A DNA stretch of 64,000 bases from Hyperoplus lanceolatus (taxonomy: Eukaryota > Chordata > Actinopteri > Uranoscopiformes > Ammodytidae), in NCBI GenBank assembly GCA_026929865.2, contig CM049398.1:15778001-15842000 (forward strand), read 5' to 3'. Under the pieces are notes generated by a model that was not told the origin of the DNA, ran no database searches, and was given only the letters and a program-made list of their open reading frames with translations. The translations under genes were made by a program, and so were the position numbers. Every line of letters starts with the position of its first letter. Position 1 is the first letter of the stretch. Of this stretch, positions 37,930 to 53,261 are shown one piece after another.

Positions 37930-39785
37930 TCAAAGGGGAGCTCGTCTCTGTCTCTCCTCGAGTGCTGCAGTTAGAGGAGGGGTTCGAAAAGGCTGCTGAC
38001 GCTTGATCTTTACAGAAGAGAACGACAGGGGGTCCAAAATGCTGCCAAATCCAGAGCCTTCAGAGTTGTCTGTGTGAGAGACACGGATGGAAGAAAAGAC
38101 CAATCATCCAAAGAAGTACTATCCCCCACATGACTGCTTTAAAAAGGAATAGTTTGACATTTTTGGGTAACATGCTTGTTCGCTTTGGTTGATAGTTGGA
38201 CGAGAGGACTGATTCCCCTCGTTAAATATGAAGCATAAAACAGACAGCACAGTGGAAACAGCTAACCTGGCTCTTTTTTGATGGTGACTAAATCCTCCTA
38301 CCGGCACTTCTAAAAAGCTCTTGTGTGCAACTACTCGGTGCTCTGTTTCAGTACAGATAAAACAAGTGATAACTCGTCAGGTGAGCTTAGGAGGTGCTGG
38401 TAGGTGGATTTTGTTACCTTTTGTCCGAGGCTGAGTGTAGCTGCCAACTGTTGCTTTAAATTTGAAGGACACATTTGAGAGTGGTATCGATCTTCTAAAT
38501 TGAACTCTCTGCCAGAAAGTGAACAAACCAATTTACCCCACAAAAAGTCAAAGTACTCCTTTAACATAATCACTTTTGAGGCATGGGAAAAAATGTATTC
38601 CCGCTCATCTCTGTTTTTTCTGCTCACCGTGAACACCTATCATGTGCTCCAGGATCAGGACCCTCTCTGCCAGGATCTTCAGGGCCTCCCTGAGCTGCTG
38701 CACGGCCTCGCCCTGTGTAACACCAACACAGGGTTTTTTAAAATTTCCCTACAATTTTTCAAATCAGCATCAGGAGGGAAAAATATAGAAATGCCTCTTA
38801 CCTCGTTCAAACCGTCTCCCGGGTCCCCTTTTGGCCCTGGTGCCCCCTATGAAAACACATTAAAATAATCTTTGTCATCAGTCAGTGCGTTTACATGCAG
38901 ACTCATAATCAGGTAAATAAATGAATAAGACTTCAACAGGACTTGTAAAATGCATGTAAACACCTTTATTCTATCTAATTCGCACACAAATCGGCACATG
39001 AACGGACAAGCGAAGTCGGATAAGAACACCTAGATAACTCTGCTTGAGAATCCCTGCGAAGGATTTCACAAGGAAGTGGAAGGAGACAAAGTAAAAAAAT
39101 AGTAGGGTTATTGCATAGATAGTATATAAAAATATAAATAAATATTTTTATATATATAATAATTTATATATATAAATATATATATAAAAATGATTGCCGG
39201 AAGGGAACCGGACATGGCTCGATAACCACTTGTTGAAAGGGCTACAGCGCCACCTAGCATAGTGGAGACAGCCATGCATCGGAAATTTATCTGATTACTG
39301 AAAGGCCATGTATACTCAGACAAGTAACACTGTCCGTTTGAGTGTCTAGTTCGGTCTTAATCCAATCTAGTTGTGCCATGGAAACGCACTGTGTGTGTGT
39401 GTGTGTGTGTATGGATTTTTGAGTGCCGATGCCGATTATTTTCTGAGAAAAATTACGATAACGATTACATCCCCAAAAATATATATTGAAAAAATGTACT
39501 TATTGTAACCCTGTCAGAAATGTGTACAGGAACTTTTTCTTTATAGAAATATGCATTGCCAAAGTGTTACAAATATGTCTTAACTCAGCAATACACATTT
39601 TATCTTACTGCACCCAACCCTCGGGAACTCCCTCCCTCCAAACATTAGCATCTCAGACTCAATAAACTCATTCAGACACCTGACTTCACTCCAAACCTTA
39701 TTTTAAAATTTTCTGTATTTTGTTTTCTGTTTCTATATGTATGATTTTTGCCGATTAAATCGTCCGTCCAATAAATTGGTCGGGC

Positions 39786-39874
<89 letters not shown>

Positions 39875-40992
39875 ACAACTATGTCAATACTTACAGGTAG
39901 GCCCAGCTCACCTGCAAGCCCCTGGCAGAGAAAGAACAGAGAGAAATAATAATTGTAGGACTGCTCTCTGCTCACTCTCACATTCTTTATGCTCCATGCT
40001 AATCTGCCTCTTGACCAGATCTCCAACCTTAAATCATGCTAGTAGAGGAAGGGGGTCAGGTTTAAAAGACAGAGGCCCACCAGAGAGCCAGATAAAAGAG
40101 GGGACCCGACATGGCCGTCCTGATTAGTGAGGCCTGGCCTCGGACGAGAGAGAGAGAGAGGAGGATTAGTCTTGGCTTGGAGAAAGTCTTTGAAGAAAAG
40201 CGTGTTCACCTTTAACGTGTTTAAGATTGCATGACAGCTAGGAACACTTACAAACCATAGAACAAAAAAAACATTTAAATAGTCCGTCGGATTCAAATAT
40301 GTTCAGTCAGCCTGCAAATCTAACATCGGGGAGGATTTAAAAAATCAGCCTCACCCTTTCCCCTGGATCTCCTTTACGCCCAGCGTCCCCAGGCTTGCCT
40401 TGGAGTCCCTCCTGGCCCTAATGTCAGTAAAACAAAGGAGAAAGTATTAATTAAGTTCCCTTTCATTGATTTTTCATTGATAAACAGATACAGTCAGGTA
40501 CTCACATTGTGTCCAGACAGGCCTGGTATCCCTGTCGGTCCTCTCAGTCCCGCAGGGCCTGAAAAATGTTCACAATGTTAAAACAAAATGTTTTATGTTG
40601 GAGTTGATTATTTTACAATGTCAAAATTCAATTCAGTTCATTTAACACAGTTTAACTGAGTTCATAAATGATTTTGTCCTGAGAGGTAGATCAGGGTTTA
40701 CAAAATAAACACGGCGAGGCACTTGAACCACCCTGCTTCTCAATGTTTCACTTTCCCTCAGATACAGTGGCTATATGTTTTCATGTGATGCATTTGGTAT
40801 CTAATTCTACCAGTGTTACATTGAATGGTCACAATGCATATTTTCAAATTGAATCAGTTACTAGATAACTTAGTTTCAATCAAATCAAATTTGATGTTTA
40901 CATGTTGAAGTGCTTCTTTCAAAGCGTTCCCCCAGTAAATTAGACCTTAATGGACAAATGAGGTTAAATCTTAAGCGCACACACACACACAC

Positions 40993-41049
<57 letters not shown>

Positions 41050-41517
41050 CAGGAAACAGATCATATTTGTACCTGAGGGGCCGACAGGACCAGGTGGACC
41101 AGTTGGACCAGGAGGCCCCACTACGATCTGAGGAGCTGAATGGTCGGGTGTCTCCTCTGGTGTAAACAAAAACCTTTAATTCAACCTTTGCACAGAAGAT
41201 TTAAGACTGTGTGAGGACAGATTAAAAACATTCAAATGAATAGCTGACTGAGGGTCATTATAAATCAGAGGTGGATTTACAGTTTATCATTTAGATCGCG
41301 TTTTTAATTTAACAAAATAGATTCACTGCCAACAATCTGGAAAATTTTAGTAAAGTCCTTTACATTTTTCTCCTGGATTCCAAAGAATCAAACAGATGTA
41401 GGATTATATTTCTGGTTTAAAAGACTTCAAATTCAACCAGATGATAAGACTTTGAAACATACACACATAGACACACACACACACACTGAAACACACGCAC
41501 TCGCACACACACGCACG

Positions 41518-41595
<78 letters not shown>

Positions 41596-44500
41596 CACAC
41601 ACGCACACACACGCACACACGCGCACACACACACACACACACACACAAGCAGACTTAGAAACAACCTTGATATGAAGATGCTAAATCTTCTGCGTTTTAT
41701 TCATCATGGGCAGGTCTATGGGATGTTTCTTTGGATTTCAATAATTTATATAGTCTCTCTACCTATACTATTACGGTGTCAAGCAGTCTAAACCTCAGTG
41801 GGGAACAGAGGAGTTAGGACATCAATGGTCACCAGTCAAACTTCAGAGTTTCCTCAGCAGTCAGCAGTAGGATTAAATCCAGTGTGATCGACTGGAACAG
41901 CTGTCGGTATGGAGAGAGGTCCCATTTAATAGAGCAGTAAAGCTTTGGACAATGCTTCCTAGAAAACATTCAGGAAGGGGAAGTTGTTCCGCTGTGCCTT
42001 GTTCTCAGCATGTAGGATATTTGAAAGAATACTTTAAGAATTCATTTTGTTTTCAACCGCACCACACTTCCACTTCCTCCCCACTTTAACATATGCTGGG
42101 AATCAGTCTTCACTCGTGTTGAGACAGCGCTGTTACATTATGGCTGCACTCCACAGAAAAAAGGGTCTAGAAGGAGCAGATTTCCCTCTGGAACTAATTT
42201 TCTAATGTTACAGTCTCCTCGAGCCTGGCTGCCTCCCCAAGAAACTCCACATGAGTGGCAGACTATCTCCTCCCTGGTTCAAAGCTAGCCCAGATTTTGG
42301 CTCCGGGGGCCCGCGGCCTGTTCCCCCATACGCAGACTGTTGTGCTGACAGCTAACAAATTAGGCCTGATTTACAGCCAGTTGGCCCCCCCTCAGCTTAC
42401 ATGGTCCCACAGACCCAAATCTACATAGTTCCAGACCCGCAGACACAGTCCCAGCTCAGAAAGGCAGACGCAGCCAAAAAGCCTAATCGGAGCCAGCAGT
42501 CTTCATGAGGTAATGATTATAGTATGGCCTTCTACTGCCTCCCTGTGGTGAAACAGAGGCTTTTCAAACAATAAGATTCAAACAACGAGTAAACTGTTAT
42601 TTACATGTTTGATTGTGCAAATCTTTGTGTGGACTTAAAGAAGAAGACAAGTGAAAACATCTGAATGTATTTTTCATATCCATTCAGTCGTTTTAAAACC
42701 ACCTGAGCTAATCTTGTGATTTATATGGGCGCCATTTGGCTCCATTGTTGGTGATGGTGCAAAATGAGGTTGCTGTAAACGGTGGCTCAGCAGCAGCAAA
42801 AAACACACGGTAACAATTAAGCTAAATCTAAGCCAGCCCTGCTGCTGCTGCACAGAAAGAAACTGTCCATTGTGAATCCAAGCCTGTCGCTAAAAGCTAA
42901 AGACGCATATTGCTCACTTAAACACTTGGCAGCAGCTATAGTTTGGTTTAGCATGTGCTTCCACCTGTGTCCCTTTTTAAAACCATTTTCAAGGTTCATG
43001 TTCTGCCTGACAAAATGATTGCGAGAGAATGGTGTTTGAAGCCCATGACTCACTGTAGGATGAACTGTGAAAATGGGCCCGGGTTCTTGGCATCAATTCA
43101 GACCGTCCAAAAAACTGATTAATTGACTGGTTCCAAAATTGTTCTCGGGTCAGACCTCAAGCATGTGTGTGCGCAAGATCCTAGAGTTCTATCTTTTTCT
43201 CATTGGAAGCCATCTGGACAACATAGCCCTGAGCTACTGCAGAAGAGGCAGTGAGGGAGGAGACAGACTAATTCACTCACCTTGAGTGTCCACATGAAAA
43301 ACGTCACCCCGCACTCGGACAGGGGAGGAGCTGGACCCTGGAATACCCGGTGGACCAGGAGGACCGGGGAGACCTATTCCTCCTTGTAGACCTCTGTCCC
43401 CCTTTGGTCCTGAGCACAGTTAAAGACAAGATAAAATCAGTCGTCTTGGGACAAGGATTTTTGTCAATTGTCTAAAGTGCAGTATTTTACCAATAGGACC
43501 AGGGATGCCTGCTCTTCCAACCGGACCTGCAGGTCCAGCAGAACCTGGAAGTCCTGGTGGTCCGATGGGCCCTTGAAGCCCTCTGCCTCCTGGCACTCCA
43601 AAAACAAATGGAGAAATGTACCAATCAAGGAATAGTTATACGGGGCGCTGAATAGTCATCAAAAGAACTCAAACTCTGAAATCGTCAACAGGGATATTTC
43701 TACTCAGGCTGAGGACGTAAAAAAAAAGCTTATGTTACAACCTGGAGTTGTGGCTCTAATAAAAGGAACAATTTGGAATTGCACTACATGAAATTCAGCA
43801 CCCAGCGTTTTTGGAGCTTGACTCATTATAGGTAAAATAGCTAAAAGTCTGGAATTTCTCATCCTCTGCGGCTTCAAAAGTCACCCAAGTTGCTCATCAA
43901 ATTGATGAAAAAAAAGTGAAAAACTTAGAAAATGTTTATTATATTATCCAAACGTCCACCAAATTAATGTTAAGCCTTTCTAGAACAGGCATTGCCAGCC
44001 AAATAAAGCCAGTGAAAATGTAGGACTTTTGGACCCACAGCGTGGTGATTTAACATAAAAGTTATAAGTTGATTTGTATGTGTTATTCCAACAAAATAGA
44101 ACTTCCATCCCAATAAAAGTGAACTTGTCTTTAAATGATTTCAAATGCAGACATGAATAAGTTAAGAAACAGCTCTCTAATATCTCCTTTACATATTTCA
44201 GAAAAAGCATCAAGATTTTCATGAAGTGTCGACACCTGGTGGCAGATATGACGGCGGTCCAACAGGAGTGGGTTGGGGTGCGTCAACCTCATTGTATCTT
44301 GAGCCTTCTGGTAAACTGCTGGCTGTCAGCCTGGATGAACCCCCGTCTTCTAACAGCTTGATCTGGAAATAGCAGGTTTTAGACACATCAGCCCTCTGGC
44401 ACGTATAAAGTCATCTGTGCAAAAGCTTACAATCAAATTATTCTCAAGAAGACAAGACAGGCTCGTGGGGGGTGTATCAGAGATAGATCTTCTTTACCTT

Positions 44501-45078
44501 TGATTCAATGACATTAATTCTGCTGTTCATGTCAGAGAAACTTGTACAGTTCAGACACTCTGCAAGAGAGAAAGACAAGACAAAGATGGGTTTAGTTTCC
44601 AGGGATATACATGCTGCATCAATCTTTTCCTTTCCCTCTGTCTCTTTCATCCCTGTTTCTTTTTTTAGTCCTGGCATCCCTTAGTAGTATTTCTCTGTCT
44701 CACACTGAGCAGGTCAAGCCAATATACACAAGTAACGATGTCCATCAAACCAGACCCAAGAATTTATTAGGAATTCCTCCTTAAATCATGTCACTCACTG
44801 ACAGAATAAATATTATTAGACCTTTCGTGCAATTCTCACACTCACACTCATACTCACACACACACCAGACACACACCTGCTTAACTCCTGACTCTGCATG
44901 TTTTCTGTCTGCCTGCCCACTCGCAGCGATGGCCTGTGTGCCCACGTTCCCATCCCTGTCCAGATACCAAAACCCAAAACCATTAAGCAGTGTAGCACAT
45001 GGAAACGCAAACAAATACACAGTTATACACACACGGTTACACACACAGACACAGAGTAACAAACACACACACACAGTT

Positions 45079-45164
<86 letters not shown>

Positions 45165-46393
45165 TCCCTGTAATTTCCAAGTGTCTACAAGGAGAATTTC
45201 ATTTATGGACTTTTTCAAGGCACAATTTATCACAGTGTTTACCAGGTTGTCTTCTGTTCAAGTCTTTTTATATTTTCCTACTGACAACAAATCCCATGAA
45301 GACCAAAATCAATTAATTAAACAGTGTGGTATGTGTAGCCAAAGCCTGAAATATTGTATTCCTTGTGGCCACATATGACCATTGAAGTTCAAAAACCATT
45401 AAAAACTGGGAAACATATTTCTTTATAATGATGAAAATGTGCGCAGTAGTTAGTTAATCCAACATATACCTAGCAGCATCATATCATATTAGTCTGTGAC
45501 TGCATGTTACTATTGAAATTCTTGTTTGCCACCAACTTTTCTTCAGCCAGTTGAGACTTTGGTCACCTCTCTCACAAATTATACCATTCTAGCTACCACT
45601 AAAGCCGCGGATAGCTTTTACATTCCTTCAGAACACTTTTGGAATCCACAATTTCAAAGCACAGAATAGCACAGCTTTGTAGAAAGCCCAGTGTTTGCCT
45701 AAATGTGAGCCTTCCACTGGTCTATGGCTCATAAGATGTCTGGAATGTCAGCTGTCAGTCCCACAGATGGGACCCACCCACATTGTGGTCATAGTAGGGA
45801 TACCTAGAAGGAGGAACAACTGGTGCTCGTAAAAAATGCGACAACAAAAATGACCCTAACAGCTCTGGTTTGCCTAAATTTTTTCTCCGACCGCAGCACA
45901 CAGGGCACTAATGGCAGCCGTTGAGGTTTCTGCTTGGCTGAAATAGGACGGCGTGAACTTCTGTACCAAGTCTGTGTGTCTGCATGCAACCATGTACATC
46001 CAGCCCAGTGTTGTGTATTGGACTGCGTGGGTTAGGTTTTCTCAATGCTTCATTTTAACATCTTGGATCTCGGCCTGGAGCGCAGGCACGAGCGGAAAAC
46101 AACAATCAACAGCTCAACCCTGGAACACATTCCTCGGGATTCATCAAGCCAAAACACTGAGAGATCTTCAACCAGCCAATGGCCGAAATTACCCCACATG
46201 AGCAGTTTGTTGTGTCTAACTGCACTGAGGTTTCTCCAGTGACTGCACACCAAGCACATCACACAGGACAACAGGCAAGACTGTGGGCAATCATTGGGCT
46301 CCACAATGTGAGAGAACTGATGAGTTGATATGCCTTCATCTCTCTCTCACAGTTATTAATCATTAGCCCAGAGGAAGTCTCCACCCTCCGACA

Positions 46394-46426
<33 letters not shown>

Positions 46427-49337
46427 ATATACAGTACATCAATCTGTAATGCATTCCAGAAGTCATTCTCCGATGATGTGGTGACAATTTGTTTTTAAGC
46501 CATGCGAGCGGTGTTGACTTGGGAATGGCAATGTCGGCATCTCAGTCAGTCAGTTGGCCCACCACTAACAACTATTCAATGGACTGCCATGAATTTGGTA
46601 GATCATTTCATACTTCCCTGAGAATGTACAGTGATACTTCTGGTGACCCCCTTGAATTTTAGTATAATGGCTCAACAGCTATGGAATGGGTCGTAATGGA
46701 GTTTGAAGCAGATTTTCATGGTGCCCAGATGATAAATCGTAATGACTTTTACACCCCCATAAGTGTTTGTCCAATGCAACCAGCAAGTCCCAATATAATA
46801 TTGGATCAGCAGAAAATGGATTGGCACAACATTTTGTGCAGACAGTCGTGGTTTCCAGAGGATAATTTCCACAGATACTGTTTTAAAAAAGGGACTTTTC
46901 CTATCGTCACCATTAGATTCAAAGTCTTGATCAAATGTTGCATGATCCAATACTTTAGTTGATGACAAAATACATGCAATACAAAATAAATTCATGTCTT
47001 CCTTAGATGAACTATGTGTTGAGTGTAAATTAGCAATTGCTAAGCTAAGACTACGAACATGGTATACAGAGTTTGAGTGAAACTGGAACAATCGGGTTCT
47101 ATTCAAGAAGAAAGAAAATCTCTTTCAAAATCACACTGACATTTGTGGTTGACATTGATGATGCAAATTATTGTAAATGCAGCCTAAGAACATCATTTTA
47201 GTCAACAGTATGCCATGTGATTCATTCATCTAGATAAGAACTCTATAAAACAAATTAAATTATCTAATGTCGTTGTTTATTCAATAATTCTGTTTTTAGC
47301 AGCCTTCAAGGAACACCCTTTCCCATAAGCCCTAGACCATCACATCATGGCTCCACTAAAGTGTCCATGTGCGAGTCAGGGTACCGCGGCGAGTTCAGAC
47401 ATGTCTGGAGTGACAGCAGTAGCCTACAGAGAGGACCAAATGCTTCAGACAGCAGAGATTACAGCTATAGTGTTGGGAAACGTCCTATAGAAGAGAGATA
47501 TTATAGATAGGGACAGAACCAAGTTATGACGCTACCACATACTGATACATTTTACTTGGGAAACCTTTAGTTTGTGATTATTCAAAAGAATTTATTATCA
47601 AGTTAATTCCAATTTTTCTAAGAATAGAGAAAGTAAGCCTAAGGAACACACTTCTGTTCAGAAAGGCAGATTGCAAAAAGTCACAGAAGCTAGTGGAACA
47701 GAGGCTAGCCCGAATGTGATGTAGGGACTTCAAATCACTAATCCACGTTACCATTGTCAAGTTAGCATGTAGTTTAAAGCGCCGTCACTTTTGTAAGTTT
47801 AGCCTCAAAGAGATGCTATCATGGCCATAGTTGTTCCAATTTGGACTAATTTCAGATCAAAGCAGGTAGACAAACTGAACGTGACAGTGTATTATTTCAT
47901 CATGTCTATAGCGCTTTGCTCTACCCTGAATTGACAATAAAATAGGCACAAGCTCTCTGCTCCTCTGAAACACAAAGGCTTCTCCAGGTCCAGTCTTCAC
48001 AAATGATAACAAAAGTTTTTCAATCGTCATGTCTTGTTCAACAAGAGTCCGAAATAAACCAGCCATATCTTATTATGTCATACACACACACCACAGGAAA
48101 ACACCACAACCGAGTCAATTTAGCATAGAAGTGAACCAGAGCAAAACAACAGCGTTTTTTTCTTTTCTTAAGGCGATGGGAGGGATTTCTGTTCCTGCAG
48201 TTGGAATTTAATTATGTTGGGTTAGAAAACCAAACTTCCGCTGTGCTCGAGCTGATGTTTAGAACGGGACCGCAGCAATAGAGTCTGTTTGGATCCATAA
48301 TTACACCATGGCAACATAAGACAGGGTTATTTTTCTTGGATTGTACTCAGCTCATGGGAAATATTCAGAATTGTGTTGTCTTTTGTGGGAAACCAAATAA
48401 ACAGAGAGAATTTTGTTCCAAAGAGAAAAGAGGGAAGGATTTGTATGTTTGAGCTGTTCAGAGGCTAAGTCTTATCAGACATTATTGGAAATGTATAGAA
48501 AAATAGGCCCAGACTAGCGTTTTGTTGATTAAAGGAAAGCCTTTGTTAAATTTCTCTCGATTTTCATTTACAGTAAAAAAGACAGCGAATGCAACATTAC
48601 AGTACAAGTCAACATCACTTTGAGTGAACACAGACCACAGAATACTTAAATCACAAAAATGATAATACATTTAATTAAAATATCAGATTTCGGGGTAAAG
48701 CACCATGCAAAGGGATTACATGTCCATAGATAACATGATACGGAAGCAAAGTTGACGTTAGTTTTATGTAATCACCTCAATTGTGAAGTCTGGCAATGAA
48801 AACTTAGAGACAAGAGCAGACTGGCTGCTCACTCCAGCCAGGAAAAGCACAGAGAGGGAATAAGATTGGAAGATCGTGGAAGATAAATCTTCATTTAAAC
48901 ATTAGAGGAACCAAATCAAAGAGCATACATTAATCTCGGCAAACTACAGAAACATCAACCGGTTTAATGAATCATCCTTTCCATTATTGTGTGATCCAAA
49001 GTGCAAGCATTGGATAATTTGGCATGAGTGCAAGTCAGACTGTGGGCATCATCTGTTGAGACAGCTACATTTCCTACATTAGACCTGGGTATAGAACAAA
49101 TAAATCACTCTTGTTCTTGCAGGTTTTTTTTGTACACACACACACACACATTCACACACACACCACAAAATAAACCATGACGCACACAACTGGGGATAGT
49201 CATTTTAATTGCTACAAAATACTAGCACTGTCTATGAATGAGCCGGACAGAAAGGATGATGTATTGAAACATCTCATTGGCCCAAACTAAGAGTCACTGT
49301 CAGATCTTTGAGACACACAGACAAGTGTGTGTCCAGT

Positions 49338-49379
<42 letters not shown>

Positions 49380-49526
49380 ACGCACGCAGACCACAGTCTG
49401 CCTCCAAGAACTGGCTGCGTCCCAGGACCCTGTTGTATGTCGGCCCCAGAGCCAGCAAGTGGTCAGCTATTGCTGGCATGGAGAGCAGCTGGCACAAAAC
49501 ACACACCCACACATGCTCAGACAGAC

Positions 49527-49603
<77 letters not shown>

Positions 49604-52600
49604 AAGATAGACAGACACACACACACATGCACACACTCCTACTGTCACAAACTCTTTCACTCACTAAATCACACACCCACTTTGACTGCGGTGGCTGGTG
49701 GAGGACGATGAACGAAGCATTTTTATTTTTCAAAACCAAAATGTCTGGTAGTCCACAGTGGAACCATTTAGCATGTATCAACCTGATGCCAGCTGACAGG
49801 TATTATGGGCCACACACAATTTCTTTAAAATACTTTGAAACATGTTGCAACTCAGACACACTTGTCAACCAGTGCAATTTGCCCTTAAATTTGAGGCATG
49901 GTGACATTATTTCATTTTCTTTTTAAAGATACGGTCAAAGACTAAATAGTGCGCAGTAAAACCACAACAAGGCATCAGATCAGTCTGACCTCCTCATGAG
50001 GCCTAGTCATGAAACAATGACCAACACAATAGGGCCAAAATAGGGGTCATAGAGTTAAAGATGGATGCACAGAAATACAGTCATAGTCATGCTAGGAGAT
50101 GATGTTGTGTAAATTTGATGAAGAGAGAGAACTGAGCAGGGATCAGCTGAAATAACTGAAACATGTTTGAGGTTCAAAAGTATTTGCAGCGGTGTCTGAT
50201 GAAATGGAGAGAAGAGCATTGGTGGAGACACATAGACAGAAAGGGGGAGGGTGTCAGAACAATTCTGCTTACAAATGACATTAGAAAATATCGTATGAGC
50301 ACGAGAGCAAAATACATGAATGCCACAGCAAAGTTGGAACTGCTAGAGATACATAGACATTTGGGAAGACAAGAGCCAGCCAGATATATTGAGGTTATTT
50401 ATAATGTGTCGATGTAAGAGTGTAAACGTCTAGTTTTTAGGGCTTAAAGGGTTAGGGTGAGGAGATCCTCACAGATTGAATCCTCCTTAGTTTCCAACTT
50501 TTCTTCTAGCACTATCAAAAAGCTTGACCTTTTCGGTTTGGAGTAAAGAATCTCAAAAACTTTTGGATGAACTATTTTCATAAAATTTAACACAGATATT
50601 CATGTTCCCCTCAGGATGAATCAGATAATTCCTTCATTTTTCCTCAAAGAGAATTATGTCAAAATGTGTAATAGTTTGTTTTATCACCATATAAAATAAA
50701 ATTCAAATGACATTCCAAACCTTCTCTGCTGTACTCTGTATCTAGGGCTAAATAGTAGATTTTAAGTACATCATTAATAGCATGTTAGAATTTAGCTAAA
50801 TGCCTTGAAGTGCCTACGGAAGGAGTTGCTAGCATGGTTGTAGTCTTGTTTGCATTTTTTGCACAATTTGCACCAGTGTTGATAAGAGAAACAAACACAA
50901 ACAATAGTCATTTGTAACTTAGCAAAAACAAAACAAAACATTTCATACGGCTTTCCCAGTGGGGCGTGGAGGCATGCAGACAGATGGTCATACACACCAT
51001 TACACTATAATAACAGGCCAAGCTCCTGCCAGCAAAAACCTACAGATTATAACACAAACCTTGATGGACACATATGGCTCTTATGGACTTTTAGAAAACC
51101 TTTTCCAGGAATATTTTTTTAGGAACTTAGCTTTTATACCTGCTTAGACTCAGCACAAACAGATGTATGGAGTTGCAGAAAGAAAGATGGATGGACAAAC
51201 GGAGGCAGGAAGGCCAGGTGATAAGCCGAGGAAAGAAATGAAAAACCACTTAAGGAGCACCAACAGAAAGATCACCATCCATCAGGCAGATCAGACCAGG
51301 GCCAGGAACAGCTGAGCCATCCCTTCGCTCCCAGCAGGTCAAAGGGCAACGTCCTGACCTATATTTCAGCACAGCCAGGGATGTAACAGAGACATCGCTC
51401 ATATCCTCACACTGTGGAGATTGCTTTCTGAAGGAGCACATGTGGGATATACGCTTTGGTTTTATCACCTACACTCCGAGGAGGGGAGAGTGGCAGATCT
51501 AAAGGACATAGGAAGTTAGATAAGTGGAAAGCACTGAGGAATAAAGAAGATAAAGAGCCAGGAAGTGAGAAAAATGAAAGGGCAAGGCAAGGGCAAAACA
51601 GCAAAGGCCTGCAAGAGGATGAGAGAAGATGATTAAATGGAAAAATGGAAGAGAGGTATTTTTTTCTAAACGATATAATATAGCTGGTGTTCTAGATAAT
51701 CCTTCCAACAATGGGCTTTATGACACGTCCCTAATCTCCTCCACATCCAACTGCAGAGTGGAAAAAAGTGACTTTAGCAGCTTGATAGCCGCAGCATTAA
51801 CTAATGAGCACATTTGACATCCTAAACTTTCAGCCACCTTTTAACTTTTTCAATTAAATCCCTCGCTAAGTTCACACCCGTGCTGACACACTCAGTATTA
51901 AACTTTGTTAAACCTCTTTCCCTGAGCTTTTGCATGAGATCAGAGGTTACTGCTCTCATCAGGGGAGGTCCAAGCGCTTATTTCATTTTAAATTAAGCTC
52001 CATCATACCCATACATTAACCACAGTCCCTCCCGTTAATAGAATCATTTGTGCAGATAGGTGACAGGGTGGCTGCTGCGACAGAAGGAGTCCGGGAGGAA
52101 GGGGAGCAGGGGCCAAGAGTCTGGAAATTACCGGTACATTTATCCCCAAATGTGTTCCATGCCGTCATGTGTTAGTACAACTCTGCTGAAAGCAAAATTT
52201 AAATCATGGGATGCACTCTACACAACCAGCACAAACCAGACTGTCAGAATTATTGACTAGTCAGGGTGAAACGAAATGCATTCAGAAAACGCCCACTTTC
52301 CATTAGCAAACACAGAAAAATTTCGGCTCTGCTACAGGCTCGGCCAAAAGCTCCACGATATTTCTTAATGGAGGAGTGAACAAACAATAGGGGACTTGTA
52401 AAAGCTAAAGCCAACTGTGAAAACACTTGTCTGTACACATTTAAGGACTGATTAATTTATCAGCGCAAACTATACAGCATCACTAGTTCACATACTGTAT
52501 GTACAGTGTCAAGCTCTGAACGTCAAACATGTTTAAGGGCTGCAACTAATTATAATGGTCACTGTTGCTGATAATATTCTCTGTCAAAATGAGTAATATA

Positions 52601-53189
52601 TGTCCATCGCAGTTTGCAACATGCCCAAGGCGATAAATTCAAATTGCAAAATTATATTCAGTTTATCACATAAAACAAAGAAAAGCCCAAGACTCCTCAC
52701 GGTTGAGAAGCTGTATGTTTTGAGCATGTTTTGCTTGAAAAACCACCTGATTAGGCAACTAATCATTTCAGTTGTAGGCATTAGGAGAAATATGAAGCAT
52801 CCATTTGGTCTGATTTTTTATTTAATTATTTTATTTATGGAAAAGAACAGAAACTTGAACCCGACATACCTCATGGACCTGAAGATGAGAACAACAAGAG
52901 TTGTGTGCTGAGGTAAGATGAACAAGCATCTCCTCAGCTTACACGGACTTTGCTTCAACTCCAGAGTTCTTTATGTTTCTTTATCTACATCTCTGAGGGC
53001 CTATGAAGTAGAGCCAGGACCCCATCAAACTTATACCAGAGGTGATGTCATCTTCATTGGTTAAGGCTGTCCTCTCTCGCTCAGATAAAACAGCTGGCTC
53101 AAAGTCTCCATTGCGGCTGTTTTTTCTGATTCACAGAGCTGCATGTACAGTGTTGGCTGAGTGACATTTAGACACACGATTCAATGCGT

Positions 53190-53261
<72 letters not shown>

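Noticed and set aside
39120-39185. AT-only stretch resembling an origin or matrix attachment site
   Set aside because: Plain TATA/AAAT low-complexity sequence in a col26a1 intron. No supporting feature.
44788-45378. 196-residue plus-strand frame
   Set aside because: Crosses a CA tract within col26a1 intron 3. No domain.
50163-50417. 84-residue plus-strand frame with a basic, protein-like composition
   Set aside because: No recognisable family, no splice signals consistent with col26a1, and wrong strand for that gene.
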